DNA from: Misgurnus anguillicaudatus
Lineage: Eukaryota > Chordata > Actinopteri > Cypriniformes > Cobitidae
Length of the DNA stretch: 64,000 nt
Direction of reading: 5' to 3'
Assembly (NCBI RefSeq): GCF_027580225.2
Contig: NC_073354.2
Location: 12,752,501 to 12,816,500 of the forward strand
Below the pieces are notes generated by a model. The model ran no database searches. It worked only from the letters and a program-made list of their open reading frames with translations, and was not told the DNA's origin. Both the position numbers and the translations under genes were made by a program. Position 1 is the first letter of the stretch. Every line of letters starts with the position of its first letter. Positions 11,963-22,335 of the stretch are shown here, piece by piece.

Positions 11963-12163
11963 CCCTTGCTGGGAGTGAATGAGATGCCCTGTCGAGGTTA
12001 GAGGCGGCAGTGGACTGTTCCAGAGTCAGTGGAAAGCCCCTCTAGATGAGCCAGTCACAGCCACCCAGCTGCACGGTAAAGGAATAAGGATTTAATATGT
12101 CAACAGAGGCCGAGCTCCAGCCTGCTGCCAGACCCAGCGTCAGAAAGGATTCCAGGAGAAGAG
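11963..12163 (+). CDS. dab1: dab1 exon with 5'UTR and first coding codons (CDS 12097-12163)
   Basis: Exon of disabled-1, the cytoplasmic adaptor that binds NPxY tails of the Reelin receptors ApoER2/VLDLR and is tyrosine-phosphorylated during neuronal positioning. A strong acceptor (pyrimidine-rich tract ending TTGCAG at 11957-11962) opens the exon, and a GTAGGAG donor follows at 12164. The coding part starts at ATG 12097 (A at -3) and gives 22 residues, MSTEAELQ then PAARPSVRKDSRRR, plus one base of a split glycine codon. This matches the conserved Dab1 N-terminus (MSTE.ELQ...KDSR). An in-frame TAA at 12085-12087 lies upstream of the ATG, so the coding start is fixed. Joining phase 1 to 60002 restores the Dab1 reading frame. 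The 134-nt leader contains three short upstream ORFs. The a/b paralogue is unresolved. Confidence 0.9.
11979..12095 (+). promoter_or_regulatory. upstream ORF of 38 codons in the dab1 leader
   Basis: ATG at 11979 opens an uninterrupted 38-codon frame whose TAA is at 12093-12095, leaving one base before the dab1 ATG at 12097. It is in a different frame from dab1. Two smaller uORFs share the leader: ATG 11984 to TAG 11999 (5 codons) and ATG 12046 to TAA 12085 (13 codons, same frame as dab1). Together they would be expected to lower initiation at the main ATG. That role is inference; the ORFs themselves are visible. Confidence 0.5.
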
Positions 12164-12799
12164 GTAGGAGACTCTCATACAGATAAACACACATTCACTC
12201 CAGGAAAAGAGGGATGCGCAGTCTGCAGGGATATGCTTTAAAATCTGTTCATAATTATCTCTCTGGTGTACACTGCTAGTCAATGAATGTGCAAACTTAA
12301 CAAAATTTATCTTTTTCATGATCTTTAAAACCTTTTAATTTAAATGCTTTTGCTTAAGGGTTTGCAGTTTTTTGCCAATAAACATAAAATGTGCCTACTT
12401 TGGTGTTTCTTCACAACCCTAAAATGTATTTTTAGTTTTAATCAGCTTTAAGTGTCTGGCACACATAAGATCTGCTTAACTCTTAACAGTGTTTAAAAAA
12501 AATTGCCAGGGCCAGCATTTTTTAAGACTTTCACAAACGTTTAATGCCTTCCAGAAAATGTTCTTTTTTAAATATATAAACCTACAATATATTAAATAAA
12601 AGAACCAGACCCTCTGCTTTAAAAAAAGCATTTCATCCTACCTTTATTTATTTTTTATAAATTCTCAAATATGGGTAGGTTTCTTCAAAAAGACCTAATT
12701 TTGAGCAAGAAGCTGACATAATTACATTTTTGTGAAGGACTTTTGATAGAGATCAGATTCAGATTGATGATCAAAACATACACAGAGTTTGAATGGTTT

Positions 12800-13391
12800 G
12801 GCTGTTTCTCAATACACTGAAAAATGATTCAGTGAATTTAATACATTTTTTTAAGGTAAGTGGTTGCAATCAATTTATTTAAGCTACATTTAAACAAAAG
12901 TTTTATATTTTATTTTACGTTACTAATCTTTTTTGTTTAAATGTAGCTTAAATAAATTGATTGCAACCACTTACCTTAAAAAAATTGATTAAATTCAACA
13001 AATCATTTTTTTCAGTGTATGTGTTCTTTAGCGATCTTGCGTCCTTGTGTTCTCCCTCTACGACGTCATCATTAACCGTCGAAGTTCAATTCCAATTCTC
13101 AAGAACGCAAGTACAGAGGACGCATGAAAACACCCGGTTGTGTTCTTGATATCGAGATTGCATCGAGTGCAGACTTGCGTTCTGAAGTCGCTTTACGCCC
13201 TAGAAGTCATTGCTGCAAAACAATGGCGGAGGTCAGGTAACCAACAGGAAGATCGCACACATCTCAATTCTCACATGTGCGTTCTGTGTTCTCCCGACCT
13301 TCTGAGTTCGTTTTTCCAAGGTCGTCTGGCAAGACCAATCTCCACGAGAACGCAAGTCCGTTCTTTGCGTTCCTGGAATTGAGAAACAGCC
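12800..13391. mobile_element. Element with GGCTGTTTCTCAAT inverted ends, nested
   Basis: GGCTGTTTCTCAAT at 12800 and ATTGAGAAACAGCC ending 13391. A related element with GCCGTTTCTCAATGTC ends occupies the corresponding part of another host-family copy at 53836-54230. Confidence 0.6.
12814..13019. mobile_element. Palindromic MITE with ACACTGAAAAATGATT ends, innermost
   Basis: ACACTGAAAAATGATTCAG at 12815 and AATCATTTTTTTCAGTGT at the other end. The inner arms (about 12852-12902 against 12926-12983) are almost perfect inverted repeats, making a hairpin of over 50 bp. It is nested within the 12800-13391 element. Confidence 0.7.
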
Positions 13392-13394
13392 CTA

Positions 13395-13528
13395 CTGTCC
13401 TTAAGAGTTCAGCTCCAACCCCAATCAAACAAATCTGAAAATTAGAGTCAGGTGTGTTGAAGCTGGGTTGGAACTAAAATATGCAGGAGGGTAGATCTCC
13501 AGAAACAGGGTTGGTCACCCCTGCGCTA
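13395..13528. mobile_element. Remnant of the CAGTGGTCACC-type palindromic MITE
   Basis: Contains AGCTCCAACCCCAATCAAAC and ends AGGGTTGGTCACCCCTG, matching blocks of the clean palindromic copy at 50153-50325. Confidence 0.5.
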
Positions 13529-13676
13529 AGGGTATACTTCCGGGTTTTACAAGTTGGGTAAGAGCGCCACTGGTGGATAATAGAGGAAATATGGATTGCC
13601 AGCAAAAATCGTCGTTGGCAGGGAAACGTTTTCTCTTAATTGACAAGGTAACTCGTCAATGGTAGGGAAAGAGTTA

Positions 13677-14911
13677 AGTACATTCTTAGGTTGCATCTCA
13701 TGAAATTGTTATGTAGGCTAAAGCTGGAAGTATAGTTTTTTTTTACGTGTATGCCAGTCTTTGTGCACAATCGAACGCACAGCCTCGCAAAGCATACTTC
13801 ATTTGACTTAAATGCGTACATAGGTGTACCTCTCCTAGCCTGCAGGGGTCTGTAAGGAGCAGTTAGGTAGGTCTAAAGTCGGAGTATAGTCTCATTATAG
13901 TTGTGCATACGTTCTACGGCATGGCTGCGATAACTTAGGCCACAAGTCTGTTTTCAAATATACACCTGCGTCATCGTCTGCATCAATATGCTGTTAAAAT
14001 TTTGGCGTAGCGTAGAATCGCGTCATCGTCTGCATCAATATGCTGTTAAAATTTTGGCGTAGCCTAGAATCGACGCGCTGTTAAAAATGTGGCGACGTGC
14101 GTGTCAGGCTATGCATAGGCTATGGATAACCTACGGCATAGCTACGGCGCAATACAAATCAAGGTGCCTGCAAGGAGGACTCTGCATACGTTACAGGATC
14201 TCTCACGTAAAATAAAGCCCACAAACCCTCTCATGATTGGAAAAAGTATGCAATGCGCATGCTAATGTGAAACTATGATAATAATAGTAATAACTATCAC
14301 CTACTATCGTCATAAAAGCCCGCAATCGGCCATATGTCTGACGATCGTCGATACAGGATAGTATCTTCTATCGGCACAACCCTAAGTCACGTAACAGTCA
14401 AGAAAAGTAAGTTGAATTTTCTGTGAGTGTCTTTATGTGTGTGGTTCTATACCTTACTGTATGTGTATCCTCATTATATTTTCCCAGTCACTTCCCTTAT
14501 CTTTGCTATGTTTCACACTCTTAAACGGCTAGTCGGACAGATGTTTTCTGTTTGGACCGGTTCCAAAGGCCTGCCGCGGTCATTGTATGGCACTGCATAG
14601 GGCAATACAGGCTTTTGTCCCTCTTGTTATAATGAGTCTTGTTGCATTGGCCTCCTGTAATATGCCACCTGTTCTATAGTGGCCACACAATCCTGCTTTG
14701 TGCCAGGTTATGAGCCAGTAAGACCGAAGTGGCACTGCTGAGGGGTGGAGTAGCACCAGATGTCCCAAAGAAACTGAAAAATGGAGTTCAAACTGTCAGA
14801 GCTGTTTGTCTGCATGACTTCTATGTATCATTGTTTGTCTGAGAACTCAATGAACTTGAATCTTGCTTTGATCCTCAGCTCAGTTTTAAGTTGCACAGCT
14901 AGTTAAGTGAT
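13677..14911. other. No gene recognised; MITE fragments and a tandem duplication
   Basis: About 13700-14400 looks like eroded MITE material (CGGAGTATAGTC words, and an end CGGCACAACCCTAA near 14390 that resembles a hAT terminus). The rest, to 14911, is unassigned. Confidence 0.4.
13968..14071. repeat. 52-bp tandem duplication
   Basis: Two adjacent near-identical units, each starting GCGTCATCGTCTGCATCAAT (13968 and 14020). One base differs near the unit end (GTAGCGTAG against GTAGCCTAG). Confidence 0.85.
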
Positions 14912-14997
14912 GTTCATGTGGCTCAGTTGATAACACATTGCAATAGCAAAGCACAAACAGGAACATACTTATATAAACATTTATAGTTGAATTAAAG
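14912..14997 (+). mobile_element. 5' half of a tRNA-derived SINE, split by a hAT element
   Basis: GTGGCTCAGTTGATAACACA followed by an eroded B-box zone and GTTGAATTAAAG matches the head and body of the L2-tailed SINE. Its missing tail lies at 15800-15836, after the hAT insertion. Confidence 0.65.
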
Positions 14998-15799
14998 TAG
15001 GGCTGTGTATCGCCAACAATTTCCCGATACGATACGTATCCCAATACAAGGGCCCCGATATGATGCGCATCACGATACAAGACTATTTTGAATTACATTT
15101 TTGTTCAGAATTTAGTAAAATTATTATTATTATTATTTTCTGTTTATTGTACATTGAATAAGCAGTGTTGTAACAGTTGTGGTTTTGCCATTCATTTATT
15201 AGCTTTTGGGGTAACTCATAGAAATACTTACTCTAGGCATTATATTTGTTTCTCATTTAATTATTCTATATCTATGAATATATGTATAAACATGCAGTCA
15301 GAGTTAATACTATTTAATAGAAATCAGATTATTAATGTGACAGCTATAGTTTGAAGTGGCTCTGTATCTCTTCTTTAGATGTACACTTTTCACATGCAAA
15401 TCTTTGTCATGTTTCTTCTCAAATGCGTTAGTACTGTTTTATAAGAGAGTGGCTAATAAAGCCTTTTGCCTTAGTATAGGCTAAGATATCTGCGCTTTAT
15501 ACTGAACTCATTGATTTTAAAGAGCGAGAGAGAGCGAGAGACAAAGCAAGAGAGAGAGAGAGAGTTATGCAGACACGTGCGCCAGTGAGACAGACACGCA
15601 AAGTGAAAGTATACACCGCTAGCTTTAACTCTATGTACACTGCGGGACACATGCTTCTTTTCCATATGGATCAACAGCGATTCGTCACGTTACTTTCAAA
15701 AGTGCATCCGAATCGATATGGAAGGTGCTGTATCGATGCGCGCACCGTCAGGCGTCCATGACGATGTATCGTCGTATCGATATTTTGAACACAACACTA
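14998..15799. mobile_element. hAT-type element inserted into a SINE
   Basis: Ends TAGGGCTGTGTATCG (14998) and inverted TAGTGTTGTG (15799). The flanking 8-mers AATTAAAG and GATTAAAG match at 7 of 8. Sub-terminal CGATAC/GTATCG words are abundant. It contains an (AG)n run at 15549-15564. No transposase was found. Confidence 0.7.
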
Positions 15800-15836
15800 G
15801 ATTAAAGTGTCTGCTAAATGCATAAATGTAAATGCA
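15800..15836 (+). mobile_element. 3' tail of the split SINE
   Basis: ATTAAAGTGTCTGCTAAATG then CATAAATGTAAATG is the L2-type SINE tail, continuing from 14997 once the hAT element is removed. Confidence 0.7.
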
Positions 15837-15854
15837 CCACTATTCAATGCTATG

Positions 15855-16641
15855 ACTACACTCTCTGAATAAAAGGTAGACGAAGGTACAAAAGTTTTCA
15901 CTGGGACGGTACCTTTTAAAAAAGTACACATTTGAACCTAAAAGATGCAAATTGGTACCTTAAATGTACACATTGGTACTTTAGCAGTGCATACTTGTAC
16001 CTGAAAAGTACATACTCTATCTGTACCAAAATGGTACATATTAGGACCTTTATTAAAGGGAAACTCACTTTTCTGAAAATATGCTCATTTTCCAGCTCCC
16101 CTAGAGTTAAACATTCGATTTTTACAGTTTTTGAATCCTTTCAGCTGATCTCCGGGTCTGGCGCTAGCACTTTTAGCATAGCTTAGCACAATCCATTGAA
16201 TCTGATAAGACCATTAGCATCGTGTAAAAAATAACCAAATAGTTTGGATATTTTTCCTATTTAAAACTTGACTCTTCTGTAGTTACATAGTGTACTAAAA
16301 CCAACAGAAAATTAAAAGTTGCGATTTTCTAGGCTGATATGGCTAGAAACTATTTTCTCATTCTGAGGTAATAATCAAGGACTTTGCTGCCATAACATGG
16401 TTGCAGCAGGCGCAATGATATTAGGCAGTGCCCGAAAATAGTCCCCTTGGTAACTTTCAATAAACCATTCAACTAAAAGTAGTTCCAACAGACTCAGAGA
16501 TCAGCTGAATGGATTCAAAAATTGTAAAAATCAAATGTTTAACTCTAGGGGAGCTGGAAAATTGGAGCTGGATATTTTAAAAAAAGTGGAGTGTCCCTTT
16601 AAAGGTGACCCCATTTGTACCTTTAATCCTGAGAGTGTAGT
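15855..16641. mobile_element. MITE with ACTACACTCTC ends and GGTACC/GTACA repeats, holding a nested MITE
   Basis: ACTACACTCTCTGAAT at 15855 and inverted GAGAGTGTAGT at 16641. A possible TATG duplication is present. The interior alternates GGTACC and GTACA words. A TTAA element interrupts it at 16057-16598. Confidence 0.6.
16057..16598. mobile_element. TTAA-flanked MITE, AGGGA(C/A)ACTC family, copy 1
   Basis: TTAA at 16053-16056 and 16599-16602. The inverted ends extend about 75 bp and include TTTTCCAGCTCCCCTAGAG. The second family copy starts at 57333. Confidence 0.75.
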
Positions 16642-18297
16642 TATGAATCACACAAGTGTTTGTTTGAGAAATAATGTCTAGTGATGGTAATTCATTTTGT
16701 TTATCAGGCTCTCAAAAAGGACATAATAAAGTCTGATTTCTCTAAACCACTTAAAATAGTTTTTAGTTCTTCAAAAACTCTTATGTTTATGATCAGAATA
16801 AATGGAATAAACAGTCAAAGACTAAACCTTTTAACCTTTCTTTTTACCAGTTGCAAACAAAACAGATTTAATTATGCCCGTAGGAACCTCATTGACACGC
16901 AGCTTTAAAAACGCAATATGTTTTTTCTGTCAATTGCTTTGCCTTGAATATTCAAGCACTAAACAGCGGTCACAAACATCCACCTGTCTCTTCACCATCT
17001 CCATAACAAGCCTGACCCGCATCCTTATTCCCTAAGGAATCGATTTAATTACACCTGCTGTCTTTCCCCCCTAGCAACCATTAGAGCGGGACAAACTGCA
17101 TATTCCTCTGTTTATGACCACAAAACAGCACTAATGTGTTGCTAATGACAACGACCTTCCATCCCTATGGGGACCGGTTTAATATGACCTACAGCAAGCA
17201 GTTAATGACAGCCTTCTCCTTATTCAAAGAGGTTATCCTATCTGTCACCATTAAGAGTGACTCCTCTGTCTTACCCAAAATGCAACAGTGAATGCAGTCT
17301 AGTTAGATCAGAATTTTCAAGACGTGTGCATTACTAGTGGGGCACTTTTTGACCTTTTGAGATTTTAATTCAAGTAGAAGAAAGTTTTATTTGCATTTTG
17401 TGTATGCATTTGTGTTTATTTAGTTCATGGGGCAATCAGTTTGCATGTCAAAACTACATTTCCCATCATCCTCTGCAGCAGAACGAAAATGATGAATGAC
17501 AAGGATAACGCATTAATTACACGGCCAATTATTTTGCCTTTGTTTTGAAAGCTTCCTGTTTTTTTAAGAAGAGAGACAATGACATTGTGTAATATTTTTA
17601 TGTAGCATTTGAATTTAAATCAGAGCATAATTATGACCTTGTAACTCATAAGTATGTACAAAAGTCAGTTTTAAAGGCCGCATGTGACCACCATCACATG
17701 TATCTGCTGATAAGTGCAGTGATAAAATCATCTTTAGATCAGTGACCCAAAAACTGGTTATAAGAATTGGTCAGACAGAGTAGAAAAACAATGTTAAGCA
17801 TTTAGTATAGCAAAAACATAACATATATTTTTTTTAAACTGTGAAGAAATCACTTATAGTTGCCAACATGGACTGAATGGTGTGACATGTGTTTATTTTT
17901 GAAAACCATAAAAAACTATGCAAGGTTAACTAAAGCAAAATCTATATTAAATATTGATTCACTTGCAACACGATTAAACATGGTTCACGCTGACCACGAT
18001 GAGTCATATGTCCCTTTTGCCGAGAGCACGAAATCATTGAAATTCAATTTTGTGTCATAAACAATTGTGTTGGGTCATCCTTGATGTCTAGTGTATAATC
18101 AGGGTCCTGAGGCAAAGTCAACTGAGAACCACTGCTGTAGGCAATAAAGATCATACACCATCATCAAAACACCGAAGACAAGGTTCTGGATTACTCTGGT
18201 GTAATAACATTGGTACACACACACTGAGGTTTTAAACATGCCACTAAATTAATTGAGGAATAATGAACCAGGCTTTTATGTGCAGCTGGGTCCCGAA

Positions 18298-18301
<4 letters not shown>
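16642..18301. other. No gene recognised; non-repetitive stretch at 16920-17290
   Basis: 16920-17290 is unique in the window, of balanced composition, with TAATTA/TAATGA homeodomain-type words. It is a candidate conserved intronic element. The remainder is AT-rich and unassigned. Confidence 0.35.

Positions 18302-18361
<60 letters not shown>
18302..18361. repeat. (GA)30 microsatellite
   Basis: A perfect GA run of about 60 bp. Forty bases later comes an (AC)16 run at 18403-18434. Confidence 0.95.
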
Positions 18362-18364
<3 letters not shown>

Positions 18365-18398
18365 GCAGAGTCTCTCTCTCTCACTCACACACATGCGC

Positions 18399-18402
<4 letters not shown>

Positions 18403-18434
<32 letters not shown>
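18403..18434. repeat. (AC)16 microsatellite
   Basis: A perfect AC run downstream of the GA tract. Confidence 0.95.
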
Positions 18435-18437
<3 letters not shown>

Positions 18438-18787
18438 TAAGTGCTCTTGGGGCAAGGTGTAATGAATATGAATGTCATTAGGGCACATTAGAACACCGCA
18501 ACTAATAAATAAAGCATTTGCTGTAGTCTTGATGAGCTCTTTCCAGCTGCAACCCCCCATCCAGTCTTGTTTATTTTTTAATTAATAGCGCAAATAGGTG
18601 TGAACAAAGCCCTTTATTTAACCTCAGCTATTGACAAGCTTTAATGTTGAGTACTTTGAGGCGTAGTTATCATTTTAACTTTGTCTCCTTTTTGTGTGAA
18701 ATATTCATTATACTGTATAAAAGTTCAGTTTTGCGCTGTTGCAGTGTCAAGAAATAAATCGCCACTGGTCACAAAAAAGTCAACTTT

Positions 18788-18789
<2 letters not shown>

Positions 18790-18819
<30 letters not shown>
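18790..18819. repeat. (GT)15 microsatellite
   Basis: A perfect GT run of about 30 bp. Confidence 0.95.
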
Positions 18820-18822
<3 letters not shown>

Positions 18823-18899
18823 ACCTACCCAGTCTCATGTAGATGCGTATAAATAGCAGGAAGTGTGAAAACTTGTGCATTCATACGTTTGGGTCATTT

Positions 18900-18990
18900 T
18901 ATGTAACCCAAAACCCAAGCGACAACGGTAAAAAAAATTGAAAAAAATTGTGAAACCAATACATAAAACGATTAAAAATAAAATGGTTAC
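18900..18990. repeat. Segment shared with 4463-4530
   Basis: Both begin ACCCAAGCGACAA and continue with A-rich DNA ending in CAATACATAAAA. The family is not classified. Confidence 0.5.
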
Positions 18991-19692
18991 CACACAGTAC
19001 AAATATTAAAGAAAAAATATGTATCAATGCAACTTTTGTGAAGTAAATAGCGCCTTCCTTCTGCTGGAAAAAATAGTGCCTTGCTGCGTTCGAAATCGCA
19101 TACTGTGACAGTAGGTATCGTCTCTTAAAGGTCACATTCTTTCTGATCCCATTTTTTCAAACCCTAGTTAGTGTGTAATATTGGCGGACGACACATCCGT
19201 ACATCTCTATAAATGATAATGGTTGTTACTGTGGTCATGATTATTCAGTCCTTCCAGAAAAACACAGTTTTTTTGTTGATTGTTGCGGGCCAAAATTCTT
19301 GATCTTGCGGCACTTTTTCTTAAAAATCCAATGGAATATGTGGTATATTTATGCAATTTTATGCGATGAAATTGCTTGAACTTGCCAAAATTGCGTGAAC
19401 TTGCAAGAACTGTTTGCAACTTTTGCAGCCTTTCATTGATGTTCACGTCACGTAATTACATCACTTCCTAAAATTCCCATGACAACAGGGGACATGGCTG
19501 CGCAATTGTGTGAAGTAAATGCAACATTTTTTAACTGTCTGCTAAGATATATATATGACTTTTTGCTACGAAAATGCGGGGATTATGAAATCATCCAAGC
19601 CCTGCATATTTTGCGAGCAGAAATCTGCAATTTATGCGGCGAAAGTGCAGCGTATTTAAAAAATATATAAATATGCGGACATTGGCTGATTA

Positions 19693-20427
19693 TGTCACGG
19701 TACGTATAAACCGGATTGTGGTATAAAAGGAAGAACCCAAACGCAGAGGAATGTATGAAAAATATAACTGTATTAGAATAAACTGAACAAAACAAACCCA
19801 CGTGGGGGTAAAACAGAATATGAAATAATAGCACTGTGTTGGAACACAAATCAGAAACTGGGAATTACAGGAACAGACACTGGAGTACATAAACACAGGA
19901 TATACAACAACGCACGCACCCCCACACAGAGAACACAAGGGCATTAAATAGACAGCACATCAATGGGGAACAGGTGAACATAATTAATCACTTAAGACAT
20001 GATTACATAAGGGAGTAGGGTAAAAGTGACAAGACACTGGGAACACGTGTTACACAGACATGATGTGAATACACACGTATTCCCACATAAAACAATGCTG
20101 CCCTGGTCCTGCCCTCTGGATAATAACCAAGGTCAGGCAAGACCATGACAGCCACAAAACACTGGGAACACGTGTCACACAGATATGATGTGAACACACG
20201 CGCTCCCACGTACACACACACTGCTGCCCTGACCTTGCCCACAGAACATAGACCTGATCTACACTAAGGTCTGGCAAGATCACGACAGCAACAAGACACC
20301 GGGAACATGTGGCAGCCACACACAGAATGTGATCCCACATGTCCCCACACAGAACATGATACTGCCACGGTCCTGTCAGATGCACTCAGACCTACATCTA
20401 GCACGGATGTCTGACAGGACCATGACA
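19693..20427 (-). mobile_element. Probable solo LTR (735 bp) with 5-bp TSD GATTA
   Basis: On the minus strand it starts TGTCATGGTCCTGTCAG and ends TACGTACCGTGACA, the TG...CA termini of LTRs. GATTA precedes 19693 and follows 20427. The minus-strand end region includes TCTGCGTTTGGGTTCTTCC, typical of fish Gypsy-like LTRs. No gag or pol is present. The first part on that strand, likely U3, contains three tandem units. Confidence 0.55.
20030..20425. repeat. Tandem repeat of about 125-135 bp, three units, inside the LTR
   Basis: Units begin with AAGACACTGGGAACACGTG-type sequence at about 20031, 20156 and 20292 and end in AAG(A)CCATGACAGC-type sequence. They have diverged by substitutions and small indels. 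Confidence 0.75.
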
Positions 20428-20526
20428 GATTATGCATTGAATCATGCGATCGCATAATCACGTTTTTCTAGAGGGAAGACAATTATATAAATCTGTTTGA
20501 GTGCATGACATTAAACTCAAATTTAA

Positions 20527-22111
20527 AGGAATTGTCCACTCATTTTCAATATTAAAATATGAAGAGTTTGGTTCCAAAACGCAATAAATCCATTTTGACA
20601 AATTTCGGTAAAAACGTGTTTTCTATACCAAGAAAGTGACAAGATGAAAACCACTATTTTCTGTTACAAACTTTCACATAGCATCTTTAGGTTATAAAAA
20701 CATAAAAAATTCAAATCCATAACTTGATTTTCAAAGATTTATTATAAAAACTAATTATTTTTTCCACAAAATGCAATAAATCCATGACAGTTTTTTATTT
20801 CAAAATGCTATAAATCTATTAAATCAATGTATAAATGTGCATTCATCTTTACCATTTTATATTTATTTAGTTGACTAGTGGTATACAATGATTAAAAAAT
20901 AAACATTAATGGCATTAACCAAAACACTTACTTTGTAAGAACACAATGTTTTAGCATGAGAAGCTTGATGCTGTCTGGAGAACAAGCAACCGAGTGCCAC
21001 TCGCGGAAATTATTAGCTGTTGATGGCTTACGTTTCTTTCCCGTCACAGAAAACCATCACAGGTTTAGCGATGCTATTAAAGTATTATTTTGTTTTGTTT
21101 GTTGATCACGAAGTACAAAGTAGATGAGGAAAACTAGGACTCCGTGTACTCAGCGCGCCGCCATGTTTGTTTACATTGCGTGAATGGTCTGCTGTAATAT
21201 CAGAAATGGATTTATTGCATTCTGTAAAGAAGCAGGAGTGGCGTTTGTCGCATTTTGGGAAAAAAGGGAGAAAAGATGACAGAATATCACGGCGGGTATT
21301 GGATTTTGCGTAAAATGAATTATTTACTTTTAACTACTGACCTGATATAATACTGATTTTGGCAGTAACTCATTTTTTTCAAAAATGGCGTTTATCGCGT
21401 TTTGGAACCAAACTCTTCATATGTTATTACCTTAACTAAGAATTGTTGATACATCGCTCTATCATCTGTGTGCGTGCACGTAAGCGCTGGAGCGCGCTGC
21501 GACGCTTCGATAGCATTTAGCTTAGCCCCATTCATTCAATTGTACCATTTAGAGATAAAGTTAGAAGTGACCAAACACATCAACGTTTTTCCTATTTAAG
21601 ACGAGTAGTTATACGAGCAAGTTTGGTGACACAAAATAAAACGTAGCGCTTTTCTAAGCGGATTTAAAAGAGGAACTATATTTTATGGCGTAATAACATA
21701 TTTGGGAGTACTTCGACTCGACGCAGTAACACCCTCCCTCTCCCATTATGAGAGTGAGAAGGGGAGCGGACTTTTCAGGCGAGTCGAAGTACTCCCAAAA
21801 GTGCTATTACGCCATAAAATATAGTTCCTCTTTTAAATCCGCTTAGAAAAGCGCTACGTTTTATTTTGTACCACCAAACTTGCTCGTATAACTACTCGTC
21901 TTAAATAGGAAAAACGTTGATGTGTTTGGTCACTTCTAACTTTATCTCTAAATGGTACAATTGAATGAATGGGGCTAAGCTAAATGCTATCGAAGCGTCC
22001 CAACGCGCTCCAGCGCTTACGTGCACGCACACAGATGATAGAGGGATGTATCAACAATTCTTAGTTAAGGTAATAACATATTTTAATATTGAAAATGAGT
22101 AGACTATTCCT
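20527..22111. mobile_element. TTAA-flanked long-hairpin MITE, copy 1
   Basis: TTAA at 20523-20526 and 22112-22115. Ends AGGAATTGTCCACTCATTTT and inverted. The arms 21422-21720 and 21780-22085 are nearly identical inverted repeats (a handful of differences), with a spacer of about 60 bp. A TA-flanked element at 20560-21419 interrupts the left arm. Other copies are at 25959-28201 (diverged, composite) and from 63713 (A-to-G hypermutated). Confidence 0.8.
20560..21419. mobile_element. TA-flanked element with TGAAGAGTTTGGTTCCAAAA ends
   Basis: Inverted ends TGAAGAGTTTGGTTCCAAAA and TTTTGGAACCAAACTCTTCA lie between TA dinucleotides (20558-20559, 21420-21421). Removing it restores the hairpin family sequence. 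TA duplication suggests the Tc1/mariner superfamily. No transposase was found. Confidence 0.7.
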
Positions 22112-22115
22112 TTAA

Positions 22116-22274
22116 CACACACACAAACTTGACCCCTGTCTCCAACTCCCCATTATTAGATGTAACACTGCTATTGGGAGTGGGAGGCTGTATTTGTTTT
22201 CCACTATATGTCAGAGTCAGGTGACAGACTTACATTGCACTTTAGGCATGCATGTCATCACAGGAATATATACC

Positions 22275-22335
<61 letters not shown>

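Larger units (their letters stand above)
12477..13676. mobile_element. TTAACTCTTTCCC-family element, copy 1, with nested insertions
   Basis: The left end TTAACTCTTAACAG and the right end GGTAGGGAAAGAGTTAA (13661) are inverted. Family blocks such as TGCCTTCCAGAAAATG and the TTCCGGGTTTTACAAGTTG-type segment are shared with 36893-37396 (nearly intact) and 53499-54374. The 36.9-kb copy lacks the central 12800-13530 material, so that part is later insertion. Confidence 0.7.
19246..20478. mobile_element. Unclassified element with TCCAGAAAAAC ends, interrupted by a solo LTR
   Basis: CAGTCCTTCCAGAAAAACAC at 19246 is roughly inverted at 20460-20478 (TTTTTCTAGAGGGA). The interior contains many TTGCG/ATGCGG words. 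The LTR-like insertion at 19693-20427 splits it. Its superfamily is not determined. Confidence 0.4.

Noticed and set aside
12076..12081. Internal GGTAAAG as an alternative donor inside the first coding exon
   Set aside because: Using it would remove the dab1 ATG. Nothing else supports it.
18191..18481. Frames with poly Glu-Arg or Leu-Ser and Thr-His runs
   Set aside because: Translations of GA and CA microsatellites.
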